Source: Dryocola sp051297175
GTDB lineage: Bacteria; Pseudomonadota; Gammaproteobacteria; Enterobacterales; Enterobacteriaceae
Direction of reading: 5' to 3'
Assembly (NCBI RefSeq): GCF_051297175.1
Contig: NZ_JBINNY010000001.1
Coordinates: 1,612,001 to 1,676,000, forward strand
DNA length: 64,000 nt
In this document: positions 43,946 to 52,941 of the stretch, in pieces
Numbering within the stretch: position 1 is the first letter of the stretch
How the letters are laid out: each line of letters starts with the position of its first letter
Notes under the pieces: model-generated
What the model was told of the DNA's origin: nothing
The model's database searches: none
Seen by the model: only the letters and a program-made list of their open reading frames with translations
Position numbers and translations under genes: made by a program

Positions 43946-45481
43946 ATGACATCAAACACAACTAAGCTTTGGCTGGCGGCGGGACTCGCATCCTCGGTGC
44001 TTGCCGCACCGGCCTTTGCCGCCAAAGACGTCGTGGTGGCCGTGGCGTCCAACTTCACCACGCTCGACCCGTATGACGCCAACGACACGCTCTCGCAGGC
44101 GGTGGCAAAATCGTTCTACCAGGGGCTGTTTGGCCTCGATAAAGACATGAAGCTGCAAAACGTACTGGCGGACGGCTATACCGTGTCCGACGACGGGCTG
44201 GTGTACACCATCAAGCTGCACCCCGGCGTGAAGTTCCAGGACGGCACGGATTTCAACGCCGAAGCGGTGAAGGTTAACCTCGACCGCGCCAGCAACCCCG
44301 AAAATCATCTCAAGCGCTACAACCTCTACAAGGCGATTGCCAAAACCGAGGCGGTGGACGCCACCACGGTAAAAATCACCCTGAAGCAGCCGTTCTCGGC
44401 GTTTATCAATATTCTTGCCCACCCGGCCACGGCGATGATTTCGCCCGCCGCGCTGAAAAAATACGGTAAAGATATTGGCTTCCACCCGGTTGGCACCGGC
44501 CCGTACCAGCTCGACACCTGGAATCAGACCGATTTTGTGAAGGTGAAAAAGTTCGGCGGCTACTGGAAGCAGGGGCTGCCTAAGCTCGACACCATCACCT
44601 GGCGGCCGGTGGTAGATAACAACACCCGCGCGGCGATGCTGCAAACGGGCGAGGCGCAGTTCGCCTTCCCGATCCCCTACGAGCAGGCGGGCGTGCTTGA
44701 GAAAAACGATAAGTTAGATCTGGTGGCCTCGCCGTCAATCATGCAGCGCTACATCAGCATGAACGTGACGCAGAAGCCGTTCGATAACCCGAAGGTGCGC
44801 GAGGCGGTCAACTACGCCATTAACCGCCAGGCGCTGGTAAAAGTGGCCTTTGCCGGTTACGCCACCCCGGCGGAAGGCGTCGTGCCGCCGTCTATCGACT
44901 TCGCGGAGAAATTCAAACCCTGGCCGTACGATCCCGCCAAAGCGCGCGCGCTGTTAAAAGAGGCCGGCTTCCCGAACGGCTTTGAAACCACGCTCTGGTC
45001 GTCCCACAACCACAGCACGGCGCAAAAAGTCCTCCAGTTCACCCAGCAGCAGCTGGCGCAGGTGGGCATTAAGGTGAAAGTCACGGCGATGGACGCCGGG
45101 CAGCGCGCGGCGGAAGTTGAGGGCAAGGGGCAAACCGAAAGCGGCGTGAGGATGTTCTACACCGGCTGGTCGGCCTCGACGGGCGAAGCGGACTGGGCGC
45201 TGTCGCCGCTGTTCGCCTCGCAGAACTGGCCGCCTACGCTGTTCAACACCGCGTTTTACAGCAATCCGCAGGTGGATAAAGACCTCAGCGAAGCGTTGAA
45301 AACCACCGACCGCGAGCAGAAGGCTAAGCTCTACAAAGACGCGCAGGACACCATCTGGAAAGAGTCCCCGTGGGTGCCGCTGGTGGTGGAAAAACTGGTT
45401 TCCGCGCACAGCAAAAACCTTACCGGCTTTTACGTGATGCCGGATACCGGGTTTAGCTTTGACGATGCGGATTTAAAGTAG
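43946..45481 (+). CDS. gsiB: Glutathione-binding periplasmic protein
   Basis: Periplasmic substrate-binding protein of the glutathione importer, SBP family 5 (DppA/OppA type). The 511 residues match E. coli GsiB (512 aa). The signal peptide ends APAFA at about residue 25. The family signature is in the segment AVAKSFYQGLFGLD. AGGAG precedes the ATG. In E. coli gsiC follows almost at once. Here 150 bases with a repeat element intervene. Confidence 0.96.
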   Translation: MTSNTTKLWLAAGLASSVLAAPAFAAKDVVVAVASNFTTLDPYDANDTLSQAVAKSFYQGLFGLDKDMKLQNVLADGYTVSDDGLVYTIKLHPGVKFQDGTDFNAEAVKVNLDRASNPENHLKRYNLYKAIAKTEAVDATTVKITLKQPFSAFINILAHPATAMISPAALKKYGKDIGFHPVGTGPYQLDTWNQTDFVKVKKFGGYWKQGLPKLDTITWRPVVDNNTRAAMLQTGEAQFAFPIPYEQAGVLEKNDKLDLVASPSIMQRYISMNVTQKPFDNPKVREAVNYAINRQALVKVAFAGYATPAEGVVPPSIDFAEKFKPWPYDPAKARALLKEAGFPNGFETTLWSSHNHSTAQKVLQFTQQQLAQVGIKVKVTAMDAGQRAAEVEGKGQTESGVRMFYTGWSASTGEADWALSPLFASQNWPPTLFNTAFYSNPQVDKDLSEALKTTDREQKAKLYKDAQDTIWKESPWVPLVVEKLVSAHSKNLTGFYVMPDTGFSFDDADLK

Positions 45482-45506
45482 TGGCCGGGCGGGAGAACTA
45501 TTTTCG

Positions 45507-45620
45507 CCCTCACCCTAACCCTCTCCCCCAGGAGAGGGGATTAACGGCTTTCTTCCTTCTACGGGAGAGGGGATTGACGGCTTTCCCCCTCTCCCTTGAG
45601 GGAGAGGGCCGGGGTGAGGG
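45507..45620. repeat. C/T-rich hairpin repeat element inside the gsi operon
   Basis: Outer arms CCCTCACCC (45507) and GGGTGAGGG (to 45620) enclose inner CCCTCTCCC/GGGAGAGGG arms. A 22-base unit is repeated with one mismatch (45531-45552 and 45564-45585, period 33). It can fold into a long hairpin between gsiB and gsiC. Confidence 0.75.
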
Positions 45621-45631
45621 GGTAAACGCTA

Positions 45632-46552
45632 ATGTTTAACTACTTCCTCAAACGCCTGCTGGGCCTGATCCCCACGCTGCTGATCGTTGCGGTGCTGGTG
45701 TTCCTGTTCGTGCATATGCTGCCGGGCGATCCCGCGCGGCTGATCGCCGGGCCGGAGGCGGACGCCCAGGTTATCGAACTGGTGCGCAAACAGCTCGGGC
45801 TGGATCTGCCGCTGTGGCAGCAGTTCTGGCACTTTATCACCAACGTGATTCAGGGTGATTTCGGCACCTCGATGGTCTCGCGCCGTCCGGTTTCCGAAGA
45901 GATCGCCAGCCGCTTTATGCCGACGCTGTGGCTGACCGTCACCAGCATGGTATGGGCGGTGATTTTCGGCCTGTTTACCGGCATTGTCTCCGCAGTGTGG
46001 CGCAACCGCTGGCCGGACAGGCTGAGCATGACGATCGCCGTGTCGGGAATTTCCTTCCCGGCGTTCGCGCTCGGCATGCTGCTGATGCAGGTCTTTTCCG
46101 TCGAGCTGGGCTGGCTGCCGACCGTGGGCGCGGATACCTGGCAGCACTACATTCTGCCGTCCATCACGCTCGGTGCAGCGGTCGCGGCGGTGATGGCCCG
46201 CTTTACCCGCGCGTCCTTTGTTGACGTGCTGCAAGAGGACTACATGCGCACCGCGCGGGCCAAAGGGGTGAGCGAAACGCTGGTGGTGGTGAAGCACGGC
46301 CTACGCAACGCGATGATTCCGGTCGTCACCATGATGGGCCTGCAGTTCGGCTTTCTGCTCGGCGGCTCGATCGTGGTGGAGAAAGTCTTTAACTGGCCGG
46401 GGCTGGGCCGCCTGCTGGTGGATTCGGTGGAAATGCGCGACTACCCGGTGATTCAGGCGGAAGTCCTGCTTTTCTCGCTGGAATTTATTGTTATCAATCT
46501 GGTGGTGGACCTGCTCTACGCGGCCATTAACCCAGCAATCAGGTACAGGTAA
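45632..46552 (+). CDS. gsiC: Glutathione ABC importer, permease GsiC
   Basis: Inner-membrane permease of the glutathione importer, DppB type. The 306 residues have six hydrophobic segments and the coupling motif EDYMRTARAKGVSETLVVVKHGLRNA. Length and sequence match E. coli GsiC. The upstream repeat ends 11 bases before the ATG and supplies GGTGAGGGGG as the only ribosome-site-like sequence. gsiD follows after two bases. Confidence 0.96.
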   Translation: MFNYFLKRLLGLIPTLLIVAVLVFLFVHMLPGDPARLIAGPEADAQVIELVRKQLGLDLPLWQQFWHFITNVIQGDFGTSMVSRRPVSEEIASRFMPTLWLTVTSMVWAVIFGLFTGIVSAVWRNRWPDRLSMTIAVSGISFPAFALGMLLMQVFSVELGWLPTVGADTWQHYILPSITLGAAVAAVMARFTRASFVDVLQEDYMRTARAKGVSETLVVVKHGLRNAMIPVVTMMGLQFGFLLGGSIVVEKVFNWPGLGRLLVDSVEMRDYPVIQAEVLLFSLEFIVINLVVDLLYAAINPAIRYR

Positions 46553-46554
46553 GG

Positions 46555-47466
46555 ATGCGACTTTTTAACTGGCGACGCCAGGCGGTTCTTAACGCGATGC
46601 CTATCGTGCGGCCCGACTCGGTGCGCACCCCGTGGCACGAATTTCTGCGTCGGCTGCGGCGGCAGCCGGTGGCGATGATTGCCGGGGCGTTTGTGCTGCT
46701 GCTGATCGTCGTCGCGCTGGTCGCGCGGTGGATTGCGCCCTTTGATGCTGAAAACTACTTCGACTACGACAGGCTTAACGACGGCCCGTCGATGCTGCAC
46801 TGGTTCGGCGTGGATTCGCTGGGGCGTGACATTTTCAGCCGCGTGCTGGTCGGTGCGCAGATATCGCTCGCGGCGGGCGTGTTTTCAGTGCTCATTGGCG
46901 CGCTCATCGGCACCTTCTTCGGCCTGCTGGCGGGCTATTACGAAGGCTGGTGGGACAGGGTGATCATGCGCATCTGCGACGTGCTCTTTGCCTTCCCCGG
47001 CATACTGTTAGCCATCGCCGTTGTCGCGGTGCTGGGCAGCGGTATGGCGAACGTTATTTTTGCGGTGGCGATTTTCAGCATTCCGGCCTTTGCCCGCCTG
47101 GTGCGCGGCAACACGCTGGTGCTCAAGCATCAGACCTTTATCGAATCGGCGCGCAGCATCGGCGCTTCGGACTGGACGATAATCTTCCGCCATATTTTGC
47201 CGGGCACGGTGTCGTCGATCGTGGTCTATTTCACGATGCGCATCGGCACGTCGATTATTTCGGCGGCGAGCCTGTCGTTTCTGGGGCTTGGCGCGCAGCC
47301 GCCGACGCCGGAGTGGGGCGCAATGCTCAATGAAGCGCGTGCGGACATGGTGATCGCGCCGCACGTCGCGCTGTTCCCGAGCCTTGCGATTTTCCTGACG
47401 GTGCTGGCGTTTAATCTGTTAGGCGACGGCCTGCGGGACGCGTTGGACCCGAAGATTAAGGGGTGA
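46555..47466 (+). CDS. gsiD: Glutathione ABC importer, permease GsiD
   Basis: Second permease of the glutathione importer, DppC type. The 303 residues match E. coli GsiD. The N-terminal extension RPDSVRTPWHEFLRRLRRQP precedes the first helix. Further motifs are GVDSLGRDIFSRVLVGAQISL and the coupling helix SARSIGASDWTIIFRHILPG. The ATG is two bases after the gsiC stop, so the two are coupled. It is the last gene of iaaA-gsiABCD. In E. coli pdeI and dgcI follow before rimO. Here they are absent. Confidence 0.96.
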   Translation: MRLFNWRRQAVLNAMPIVRPDSVRTPWHEFLRRLRRQPVAMIAGAFVLLLIVVALVARWIAPFDAENYFDYDRLNDGPSMLHWFGVDSLGRDIFSRVLVGAQISLAAGVFSVLIGALIGTFFGLLAGYYEGWWDRVIMRICDVLFAFPGILLAIAVVAVLGSGMANVIFAVAIFSIPAFARLVRGNTLVLKHQTFIESARSIGASDWTIIFRHILPGTVSSIVVYFTMRIGTSIISAASLSFLGLGAQPPTPEWGAMLNEARADMVIAPHVALFPSLAIFLTVLAFNLLGDGLRDALDPKIKG

Positions 47467-47478
47467 GGGTGAAAAAAT

Positions 47479-47505
47479 GGTGGAAGGCGCTCGCGCTTAT
47501 CCACC
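47479..47505. repeat. REP-like palindrome
   Basis: GGTGGA and TCCACC arms between the convergent gsiD and rimO genes. It is preceded by a GGGTGAGGG fragment like the end of the C/T-rich elements. Confidence 0.65.
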
Positions 47506-47525
47506 CTACGGATGCGGTTCGGTAG

Positions 47526-47552
47526 GGCGGGTAAGCGTTAGCGCCACCCGCC
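47526..47552. repeat. REP-like palindrome
   Basis: GGCGGGT and ACCCGCC arms around AAGCGTTAGCGCC. Second of a pair between gsiD and rimO. Confidence 0.7.
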
Positions 47553-47562
47553 GCGAGGTCAG

Positions 47563-48876
47563 TTAAACCACCGCACCCCAAAGGTCATATTCGTCCGCGT
47601 TTTCAACCTTCACGCGCACCACGTCGCCTGGCTTGACGTTGGTTTCGCCGTTCAGGTACACCGCGCCGTCGATTTCCGGAGCGTCCGCCATGCTGCGGCC
47701 AATCGCGCCTTCTTCGTCCACCTCATCGATGATAACCAGAATTTCGCGGCCCACTTTTTCCTGCAGGCGTTCGGCGGAAATCTGCTGCTGCAGCTGCATA
47801 AAGCGGTTCCAGCGCTCTTCCTTCACCTCTTCCGGCACCTGATCCGCCAGTTCGTTGGCGGTGGCACCTTCCACCGGGCTGTATTTGAAGCAGCCAACGC
47901 GATCCAGACGCGCTTCCTTCAGGAAGTCGAGCAGCATCTGGAAATCTTCTTCGGTTTCGCCAGGGAAGCCGACGATAAAGGTTGAGCGCAGGGTAAGCTC
48001 AGGGCAAATCTCGCGCCACTGCTTGATGCGCTGTAGCTGGCGGTCAACGCTGCCGGGACGCTTCATCAGCTTGAGGATGCGCGGGCTGGCGTGCTGTAAC
48101 GGGATGTCGAGATACGGCAAGATTTTGCCTTCGGCCATCAGCGGGATCACGTCGTCAACGTGTGGATACGGATAGACGTAGTGCAGACGGGTCCACACGC
48201 CGAGCTTAGAAAGCTGTTCGCACAGGCCGACCATGCTGGTTTTCACCGGCTCGCCGTCGTAGAAGCCCGTGCGGTGTTTAACGTCAACGCCGTAGGCCGA
48301 GGTGTCCTGCGAAATGACCAGCAGCTCTTTGACCCCTGCGGCAACCAGACGCTTGGCTTCCGCCAGCACGTCGCCAATCGGGCGGCTGTCGAGGTCGCCG
48401 CGCATGGAAGGAATGATGCAGAAGGTGCAGCGGTGGTTGCAGCCCTCGGAAATTTTCAGGTAGGCGTAGTGGCGCGGGGTCAGCTTCACGCCCTGTTCCG
48501 GCACCAGGCTCAGGAACGGATTGTGCTTCGGCTTCGGCACATAGTGGTGAACGTGTTCCAGCACCTGCTCGTAGCTGTGTGGTCCGGTGATTTCCAGCAC
48601 TTTAGGATGCACTTCGCGGATCTGATCCACTTTGGCACCCAGACAGCCGGTGACGATCACTTTGCCGTTTTCGTTAAGCGCTTCGCCGATCGCTTCGAGC
48701 GATTCTTGTACCGCGCTGTCGATAAAACCGCAGGTGTTCACGATGACCATATCGGCATCGTCATAGCTTGGGACTACGTCGTAACCTTCAGTACGCAGTT
48801 CGGTAAGAATTCGTTCTGAATCGACGAGGTTTTTTGGGCAGCCGAGGGAGACAAAGCCAATACGGGGTTGATGCAT
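47563..48876 (-). CDS. rimO: Ribosomal protein S12 methylthiotransferase
   Basis: Radical SAM enzyme that methylthiolates an aspartate of ribosomal protein S12. The 437 residues match E. coli RimO (441 aa). The N-terminal MTTase domain has cluster cysteines C13, C49 and C78. The radical SAM motif is C146-x3-C150-x2-C153 (CNHRCTFC), and a C-terminal TRAM domain follows. The ATG has no strong ribosome site. The 208 bases upstream hold nothing I can name beyond the start region of the divergent lipoprotein gene. Confidence 0.97.
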   Translation of the reverse strand: MHQPRIGFVSLGCPKNLVDSERILTELRTEGYDVVPSYDDADMVIVNTCGFIDSAVQESLEAIGEALNENGKVIVTGCLGAKVDQIREVHPKVLEITGPHSYEQVLEHVHHYVPKPKHNPFLSLVPEQGVKLTPRHYAYLKISEGCNHRCTFCIIPSMRGDLDSRPIGDVLAEAKRLVAAGVKELLVISQDTSAYGVDVKHRTGFYDGEPVKTSMVGLCEQLSKLGVWTRLHYVYPYPHVDDVIPLMAEGKILPYLDIPLQHASPRILKLMKRPGSVDRQLQRIKQWREICPELTLRSTFIVGFPGETEEDFQMLLDFLKEARLDRVGCFKYSPVEGATANELADQVPEEVKEERWNRFMQLQQQISAERLQEKVGREILVIIDEVDEEGAIGRSMADAPEIDGAVYLNGETNVKPGDVVRVKVENADEYDLWGAVV

Positions 48877-49084
48877 GGGTGTACGCTCACAAAGTAAACA
48901 GAAAAGAAAAACCGGGCGATTTTACACGGGTTTAGGGCGGGGCTCTACCGGTAGTTATCGGCGGCGTTCATTAATGTCTTTCCCGCCGTTTCCGACATCT
49001 CTTATTTTGCCTGCCGGGGTTCCAGGCTTTATTATCTCAGCCGTTTCGCTCAACCTTCACGACCTCACCCAAAAGGACTCATTC

Positions 49085-49390
49085 ATGCGCAAAATACTGG
49101 CCTTAGCCGGCTCGGTTGCCGCCACGCTGTTGCTGTCTGGCTGCAACATTATTCCCACGCCGCTCAACACTCCGCCGGACACCGCGCAGAAGTTTGTCTG
49201 CGGCGGTGAGAAGCTGGCGCTGGACGGCGACTATGCCTGGTACAACGGCCGCCGTTACTCCTATCAGAATATGAGCGGCGGACAGGCGCTTTACCGCTAC
49301 CACAGCAGCAATCTGGCGGTGAAGAAAAATGGCAATAGCCGTACCCTGGTGGTTGAACTGACGTCGAAGCCTTGTGTCGCGGCAAACTAA
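49085..49390 (+). CDS. Small lipoprotein of unknown function
   Basis: A 101-residue protein with a clear lipoprotein signal MRKILALAGSVAATLLLSGC. The lipobox LLSG-C predicts a mature chain of about 82 residues. Two further cysteines (FVCGG and SKPCVAAN) near each end could form a disulfide. The mature part is rich in tyrosine and glycine (WYNGRRYSYQ), suggesting a small beta-sheet domain, loosely reminiscent of lysozyme-inhibitor lipoproteins but without a match I can claim. AAAGGA precedes the ATG. The next gene starts inside its 3' end, so the two are probably cotranscribed. Confidence 0.75.
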   Translation: MRKILALAGSVAATLLLSGCNIIPTPLNTPPDTAQKFVCGGEKLALDGDYAWYNGRRYSYQNMSGGQALYRYHSSNLAVKKNGNSRTLVVELTSKPCVAAN

Positions 49391-50585
49391 GCCCGCGCTG
49401 ATAGCGTTTATTGGCGGCCTGCTTGCGGGCTGCGGAACGCTGTCTAACGTTGCGCCCGTCGCGGAAGTCCCGCAGCGGGCGCAGCGTGCCTGCGGTGATT
49501 CACAGCCGCGCGACATCAACGCATGGCTGCCGCTGATGGTTGAACAGCATTCGCCCGGCATGGTGGTCGGGGTGATTGACGCTCAAAATCAGCGTCGCTA
49601 CTGGCGCTACGGCGTGACGGACCGCGAGCATCGCCATCCCGTTGATGAAAACACGCTGTTTGCGGTCGGGTCGCTCAGCAAGGGGATGACCGCCGAAGCC
49701 ACCGCCGTGCTGGTCGCGCAGGGACGCCTGCGGTGGACGGATACCCTCGAAAAGCTGCTGCCGCCGACGATCCCGCTTAGCGAAGACGCGAAGAACATCA
49801 CGCTGTTGCAGCTCGTTACCCATACGTCAGGCCTGCCGCGTCAGAATATGGATCTGCCGATGCTGACGGCGTTTATCCGCTATCTTTCCAGCGGCGAGAA
49901 TTTTTACGCCCACCTCGATAGCGAGGACGTTGTGAACGACCTCGCGCGCTTTGTGAAGCCTTCAGGCGACGAGCCGCGCTATTCCAACCTCGGCTACGCG
50001 GTGCTCGACTACGTGCTGCGCTACCAGACGGGGGAGCGCGCCGACCGGCTGGTCGATAGCCTGCTGTTTGCGCCGCTGGGCATAAAGAACGCCAGCTTTA
50101 CGCCGCAAAGGCTGAAGGCGTATCCGCTGCGGGCCATCGGCCACGCGGGCAGCCAGCCGAAGTTTGTGCCCACGGGCCAGGTCGTGCCGGACTGGCAGTT
50201 CACCGGCAACATGCTCGGCGCGGGCGGGCTGTACGCCAACACCGCCGACCTGCTCACCTTTGCCGCCGCGCATCTCGATCACACCGGCGATGCGACGCTG
50301 GACCGCGCGATGGCCGACGCCATGCGGGTCTATTTCCCGCGCGACAAAGAGGCGGCGAATATCGCCTGGGTGAGCGACACCTACGGCGAGCAAACCATTA
50401 CCTATCAGGTGGGCTATATCGGCGGCTATTCCAGCTACGTCGGCATCGACCGCCAGCACCACCTCGCGGTGGTCGTTTTGCAGAACAGCTTTACCTGGCA
50501 GAACAACCTCGGCCACAGCGTGCTCCGCCAGATGTGGCGCGAGCAGAACCGCACCTCGACCTGCACTCGCTCTTCCACGATCTGA
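49374..50585 (+). CDS. Serine-hydrolase lipoprotein, class C beta-lactamase family, apparent 3' frameshift
   Basis: A 403-residue protein with a lipobox (GLLAGC, cysteine 20) and a beta-lactamase/penicillin-binding-like domain. The S-x-x-K motif is S100-K103 (GSLSKG) and Y-x-N is Y203-N205 (RYSNLGY). The third motif is degenerate (GYIGGY). It is probably a periplasmic esterase or peptidase of unknown substrate. It begins with GTG at 49374 inside the preceding lipoprotein gene. The last 12 residues are low in plausibility. In another frame from 50552 the sequence reads HLDLHSLFHDLNVWPAV and stops at 50605, suggesting a one-base deletion near 50550. Confidence 0.78.
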   Translation: MSRQTKPALIAFIGGLLAGCGTLSNVAPVAEVPQRAQRACGDSQPRDINAWLPLMVEQHSPGMVVGVIDAQNQRRYWRYGVTDREHRHPVDENTLFAVGSLSKGMTAEATAVLVAQGRLRWTDTLEKLLPPTIPLSEDAKNITLLQLVTHTSGLPRQNMDLPMLTAFIRYLSSGENFYAHLDSEDVVNDLARFVKPSGDEPRYSNLGYAVLDYVLRYQTGERADRLVDSLLFAPLGIKNASFTPQRLKAYPLRAIGHAGSQPKFVPTGQVVPDWQFTGNMLGAGGLYANTADLLTFAAAHLDHTGDATLDRAMADAMRVYFPRDKEAANIAWVSDTYGEQTITYQVGYIGGYSSYVGIDRQHHLAVVVLQNSFTWQNNLGHSVLRQMWREQNRTSTCTRSSTI

Positions 50586-50712
50586 ACGTCTGGCCCGCTG
50601 TGTAAAGGCGCTTGCGGTGGATCAAAATCCGGCGCAATAACGCCTTGTCTGCTTAAAAATTGACCATACTGTTAATGGGTATTATTGGTTCATAGCAAAG
50701 GGAGGAAAACGC

Positions 50713-51096
50713 ATGTCCAGGAGCACGTGCAGGCGCGATCTTCTGCAAAAAATGATCGTCGCTAAAATCGACGTTTCGGCCTATCTCTCGCTGCGCCGGG
50801 CGAAAGGCTATATGTCGATCGTCGAGAATGAGCATCTGCGCGATAACCTGTTTGAGCTGAGTAACGAATATCGCGCAAAAATGCCGGAGATAAAGGCGCA
50901 GCTGCCGCCGCAGGAGCTGGCCTCGTTCGAACGGGGCATGGCGGCGGTGTCTTCCGCCGCCGTCTGTCTGATGACCGGCCGTCACGATTGTCCACGCTAC
51001 ATCGCCGTTGATGCCGACAGGCTGGAAAGCTGTCTCGACCAGCTTTCGCAAAGCCTGAACGGGCTGTTGGTCAGCCAACCGGCTATTAACGCGTGA
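50713..51096 (+). CDS. bssR: Biofilm regulator BssR (YliH)
   Basis: A 127-residue cytosolic protein, the same length as E. coli BssR, with conserved RRAKGYMS, NEHLRDN and AAVCLM-GRHDCP segments. In E. coli it influences biofilm formation and catabolite- or indole-linked genes, and the mechanism is unknown. Identity to E. coli is moderate, lower than for the surrounding core genes. A strong GGGAGG ribosome site precedes the ATG. It keeps the E. coli order before yliI. Confidence 0.88.
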   Translation: MSRSTCRRDLLQKMIVAKIDVSAYLSLRRAKGYMSIVENEHLRDNLFELSNEYRAKMPEIKAQLPPQELASFERGMAAVSSAAVCLMTGRHDCPRYIAVDADRLESCLDQLSQSLNGLLVSQPAINA

Positions 51097-51204
51097 CCCA
51101 GGGGGAGGCAACTCCCCCAACCGCATTTTAAGGTTATGTAAAATTACCTCCTGCCTGACGCCCGGCGGCTACCCTTATCCTGTTAACCCACAAGGAGATG
51201 GCCC

Positions 51205-52323
51205 ATGCCCCGATTCCCCTCTCGCGCGCTGCTTGCCGCAGGCCTGCTGCTTTCATCCGGCCTGCTTCACGCCGCGGACGTAAAGGTCGACGTGCTGCAA
51301 AGCAAGCTCGATCATCCCTGGTCGCTGGCGTTCCTGCCCGACAATAAAGGCATGCTGATTACGCTGCGCGACGGGCAGCTGCGCCGCTGGCAGCCGGGAG
51401 CCGGGCTTGGCGATCCGATTGTCGGCGTGCCGAAGGTTTGGGCACACGGGCAGGGTGGGCTGTTTGACGTGGTGCTGGCCCCCGATTTTGAGAAAAGCCG
51501 CAGGGTGTGGCTGAGCTTTGCCGAAGCGGGCAGCGACGACAAAGCCGGCACCGCCGTGGGCTACGGCACCCTGAGCGCCAATTTCGAACGCCTTGAGAAT
51601 TTCAAGGTCGTTTTCCGCCAGCAGCCGAAGCTTTCCACCGGCAACCACTTCGGCGGGCGAATGGCGTTTGACGGCAAGGGGCACCTGTTTATCGCGCTGG
51701 GTGAAAACAACGAGCGGCCAACCGCGCAGGATCTCGACAAGCTACAGGGCAAGGTGGTGCGCCTGAACGAAGACGGCTCCGTTCCCGCCGACAATCCTTT
51801 CGCGGGCAGGCAGGGCGCGCGCGCGGAAATCTGGTCTTACGGGCACCGCAATCCGCAGGGGCTGGCCGTTAACCCGGCCAACGGCGAGCTGTGGCTGAAC
51901 GAGCACGGCCCGCGCGGCGGCGATGAGATCAACATTCCGCAGGCGGGCAAAAACTACGGCTGGCCGATTGCGACCTGGGGCATCAACTACAGCGGGCTGC
52001 CGATCCCCGAGGCGAAAGGCGAGATCGTCGCCGGAACGGAACAGCCCGCCTACTACTGGAAGGTTTCCCCGGCGGTGAGCGGCATGGCGTTTTATAACGC
52101 CGACACCTTCCCGCAGTGGAAGGGCAAGCTGTTCATCGGCGCGTTGAAGGAGAAAAACCTGATTGAGCTGACGCTTGACGGCGACCGGGTGACCGGCCAG
52201 CAGCGGCTGCTTGACGACAGAAAAGAGCGCATCCGCGACGTGCGCGTCGGCCCGGACGGCTATCTCTACGTCCTGACCGACGATTCGGACGGGCAGCTGC
52301 TAAAACTTAGCCCGTCAGCTTAG
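51205..52323 (+). CDS. yliI: PQQ-dependent aldose sugar dehydrogenase YliI
   Basis: A 372-residue periplasmic soluble quinoprotein of the glucose/sorbosone dehydrogenase family, matching E. coli YliI (371 aa). The signal peptide ends LLHA at about residue 23. Six-bladed propeller segments are visible (HPWSLAFLPD, GLFDVVLAPDF, NHFGGRMAFDGKGHL, RNPQGLAVNP and ISGMAFY-like AVSGMAFY). It oxidises aldoses when PQQ is supplied. AAGGAG precedes the ATG. Its end overlaps that of the convergent gstB by nine bases. Confidence 0.94.
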   Translation: MPRFPSRALLAAGLLLSSGLLHAADVKVDVLQSKLDHPWSLAFLPDNKGMLITLRDGQLRRWQPGAGLGDPIVGVPKVWAHGQGGLFDVVLAPDFEKSRRVWLSFAEAGSDDKAGTAVGYGTLSANFERLENFKVVFRQQPKLSTGNHFGGRMAFDGKGHLFIALGENNERPTAQDLDKLQGKVVRLNEDGSVPADNPFAGRQGARAEIWSYGHRNPQGLAVNPANGELWLNEHGPRGGDEINIPQAGKNYGWPIATWGINYSGLPIPEAKGEIVAGTEQPAYYWKVSPAVSGMAFYNADTFPQWKGKLFIGALKEKNLIELTLDGDRVTGQQRLLDDRKERIRDVRVGPDGYLYVLTDDSDGQLLKLSPSA

Positions 52324-52941
52324 CGGGATCATCACCACTTTTTGAAACGCCGGGCGCTGGGTCAGCTGCTGATACCAGCGCTGCAGGTTGAGGCGCGCCT
52401 GCCACTTCACGTCGAGGTTCAGCAGCGCGTAAATCGTTGGCCCGAGCGCGATATCCGCCGCGCTAAATTCTTCCCCGCCCAGCCAGGTCTGGTTTGCCAG
52501 CTCGTTATCCAGCATGGCGAACAGCCTGTCGCAGTGGGCGATGCTCTCCTCAATCAGTTTTTGATCGCGCTGTTCCGGCGGCGTACGTATCAGGCTTGCA
52601 AACACGCCGCGATAGGGCGCCGCAAGCGTGGTCGCCACCCAGTCCATCCATTTTTCACCCTTTGCGCGCGTGGCGGGATCGTCCTGCCAGAGCGAATCCT
52701 TGCCGTACTGCGCTGCCAGGTAACGCACGATGGTATTGGATTCCCACAGCGTCAGGCTGGCGGCATCGTCATGCAGGCACGGCACCAGCGCGTTAGGGTT
52801 CATCGCCAGATACTCCGCGTCGTGCGTCATGCCAAACTTCCCGCCGGCGGGAATAGAGTTGTACGCCACGCCCAGCTCTTCCAGACACCAAAGCACCTTC
52901 TTCACATTCGTTGAATTATCTCTGCCCCAAACGGTGATCAT
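52315..52941 (-). CDS. gstB: Glutathione S-transferase GstB
   Basis: A 208-residue cytosolic glutathione transferase, equal in length to E. coli GstB (YliJ). The N-terminal thioredoxin-like domain opens MITVWGRDNSTNVKKVLW, with the glutathione-contact region LWESNTIVRYLA. The helical C-terminal domain ends LQRWYQQLTQRPAFQKVVMIPLS. The start is the ATG at 52941. A longer frame to 52992 adds an unrelated stretch. It ends inside the 3' end of the convergent yliI gene. Confidence 0.94.
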   Translation of the reverse strand: MITVWGRDNSTNVKKVLWCLEELGVAYNSIPAGGKFGMTHDAEYLAMNPNALVPCLHDDAASLTLWESNTIVRYLAAQYGKDSLWQDDPATRAKGEKWMDWVATTLAAPYRGVFASLIRTPPEQRDQKLIEESIAHCDRLFAMLDNELANQTWLGGEEFSAADIALGPTIYALLNLDVKWQARLNLQRWYQQLTQRPAFQKVVMIPLS

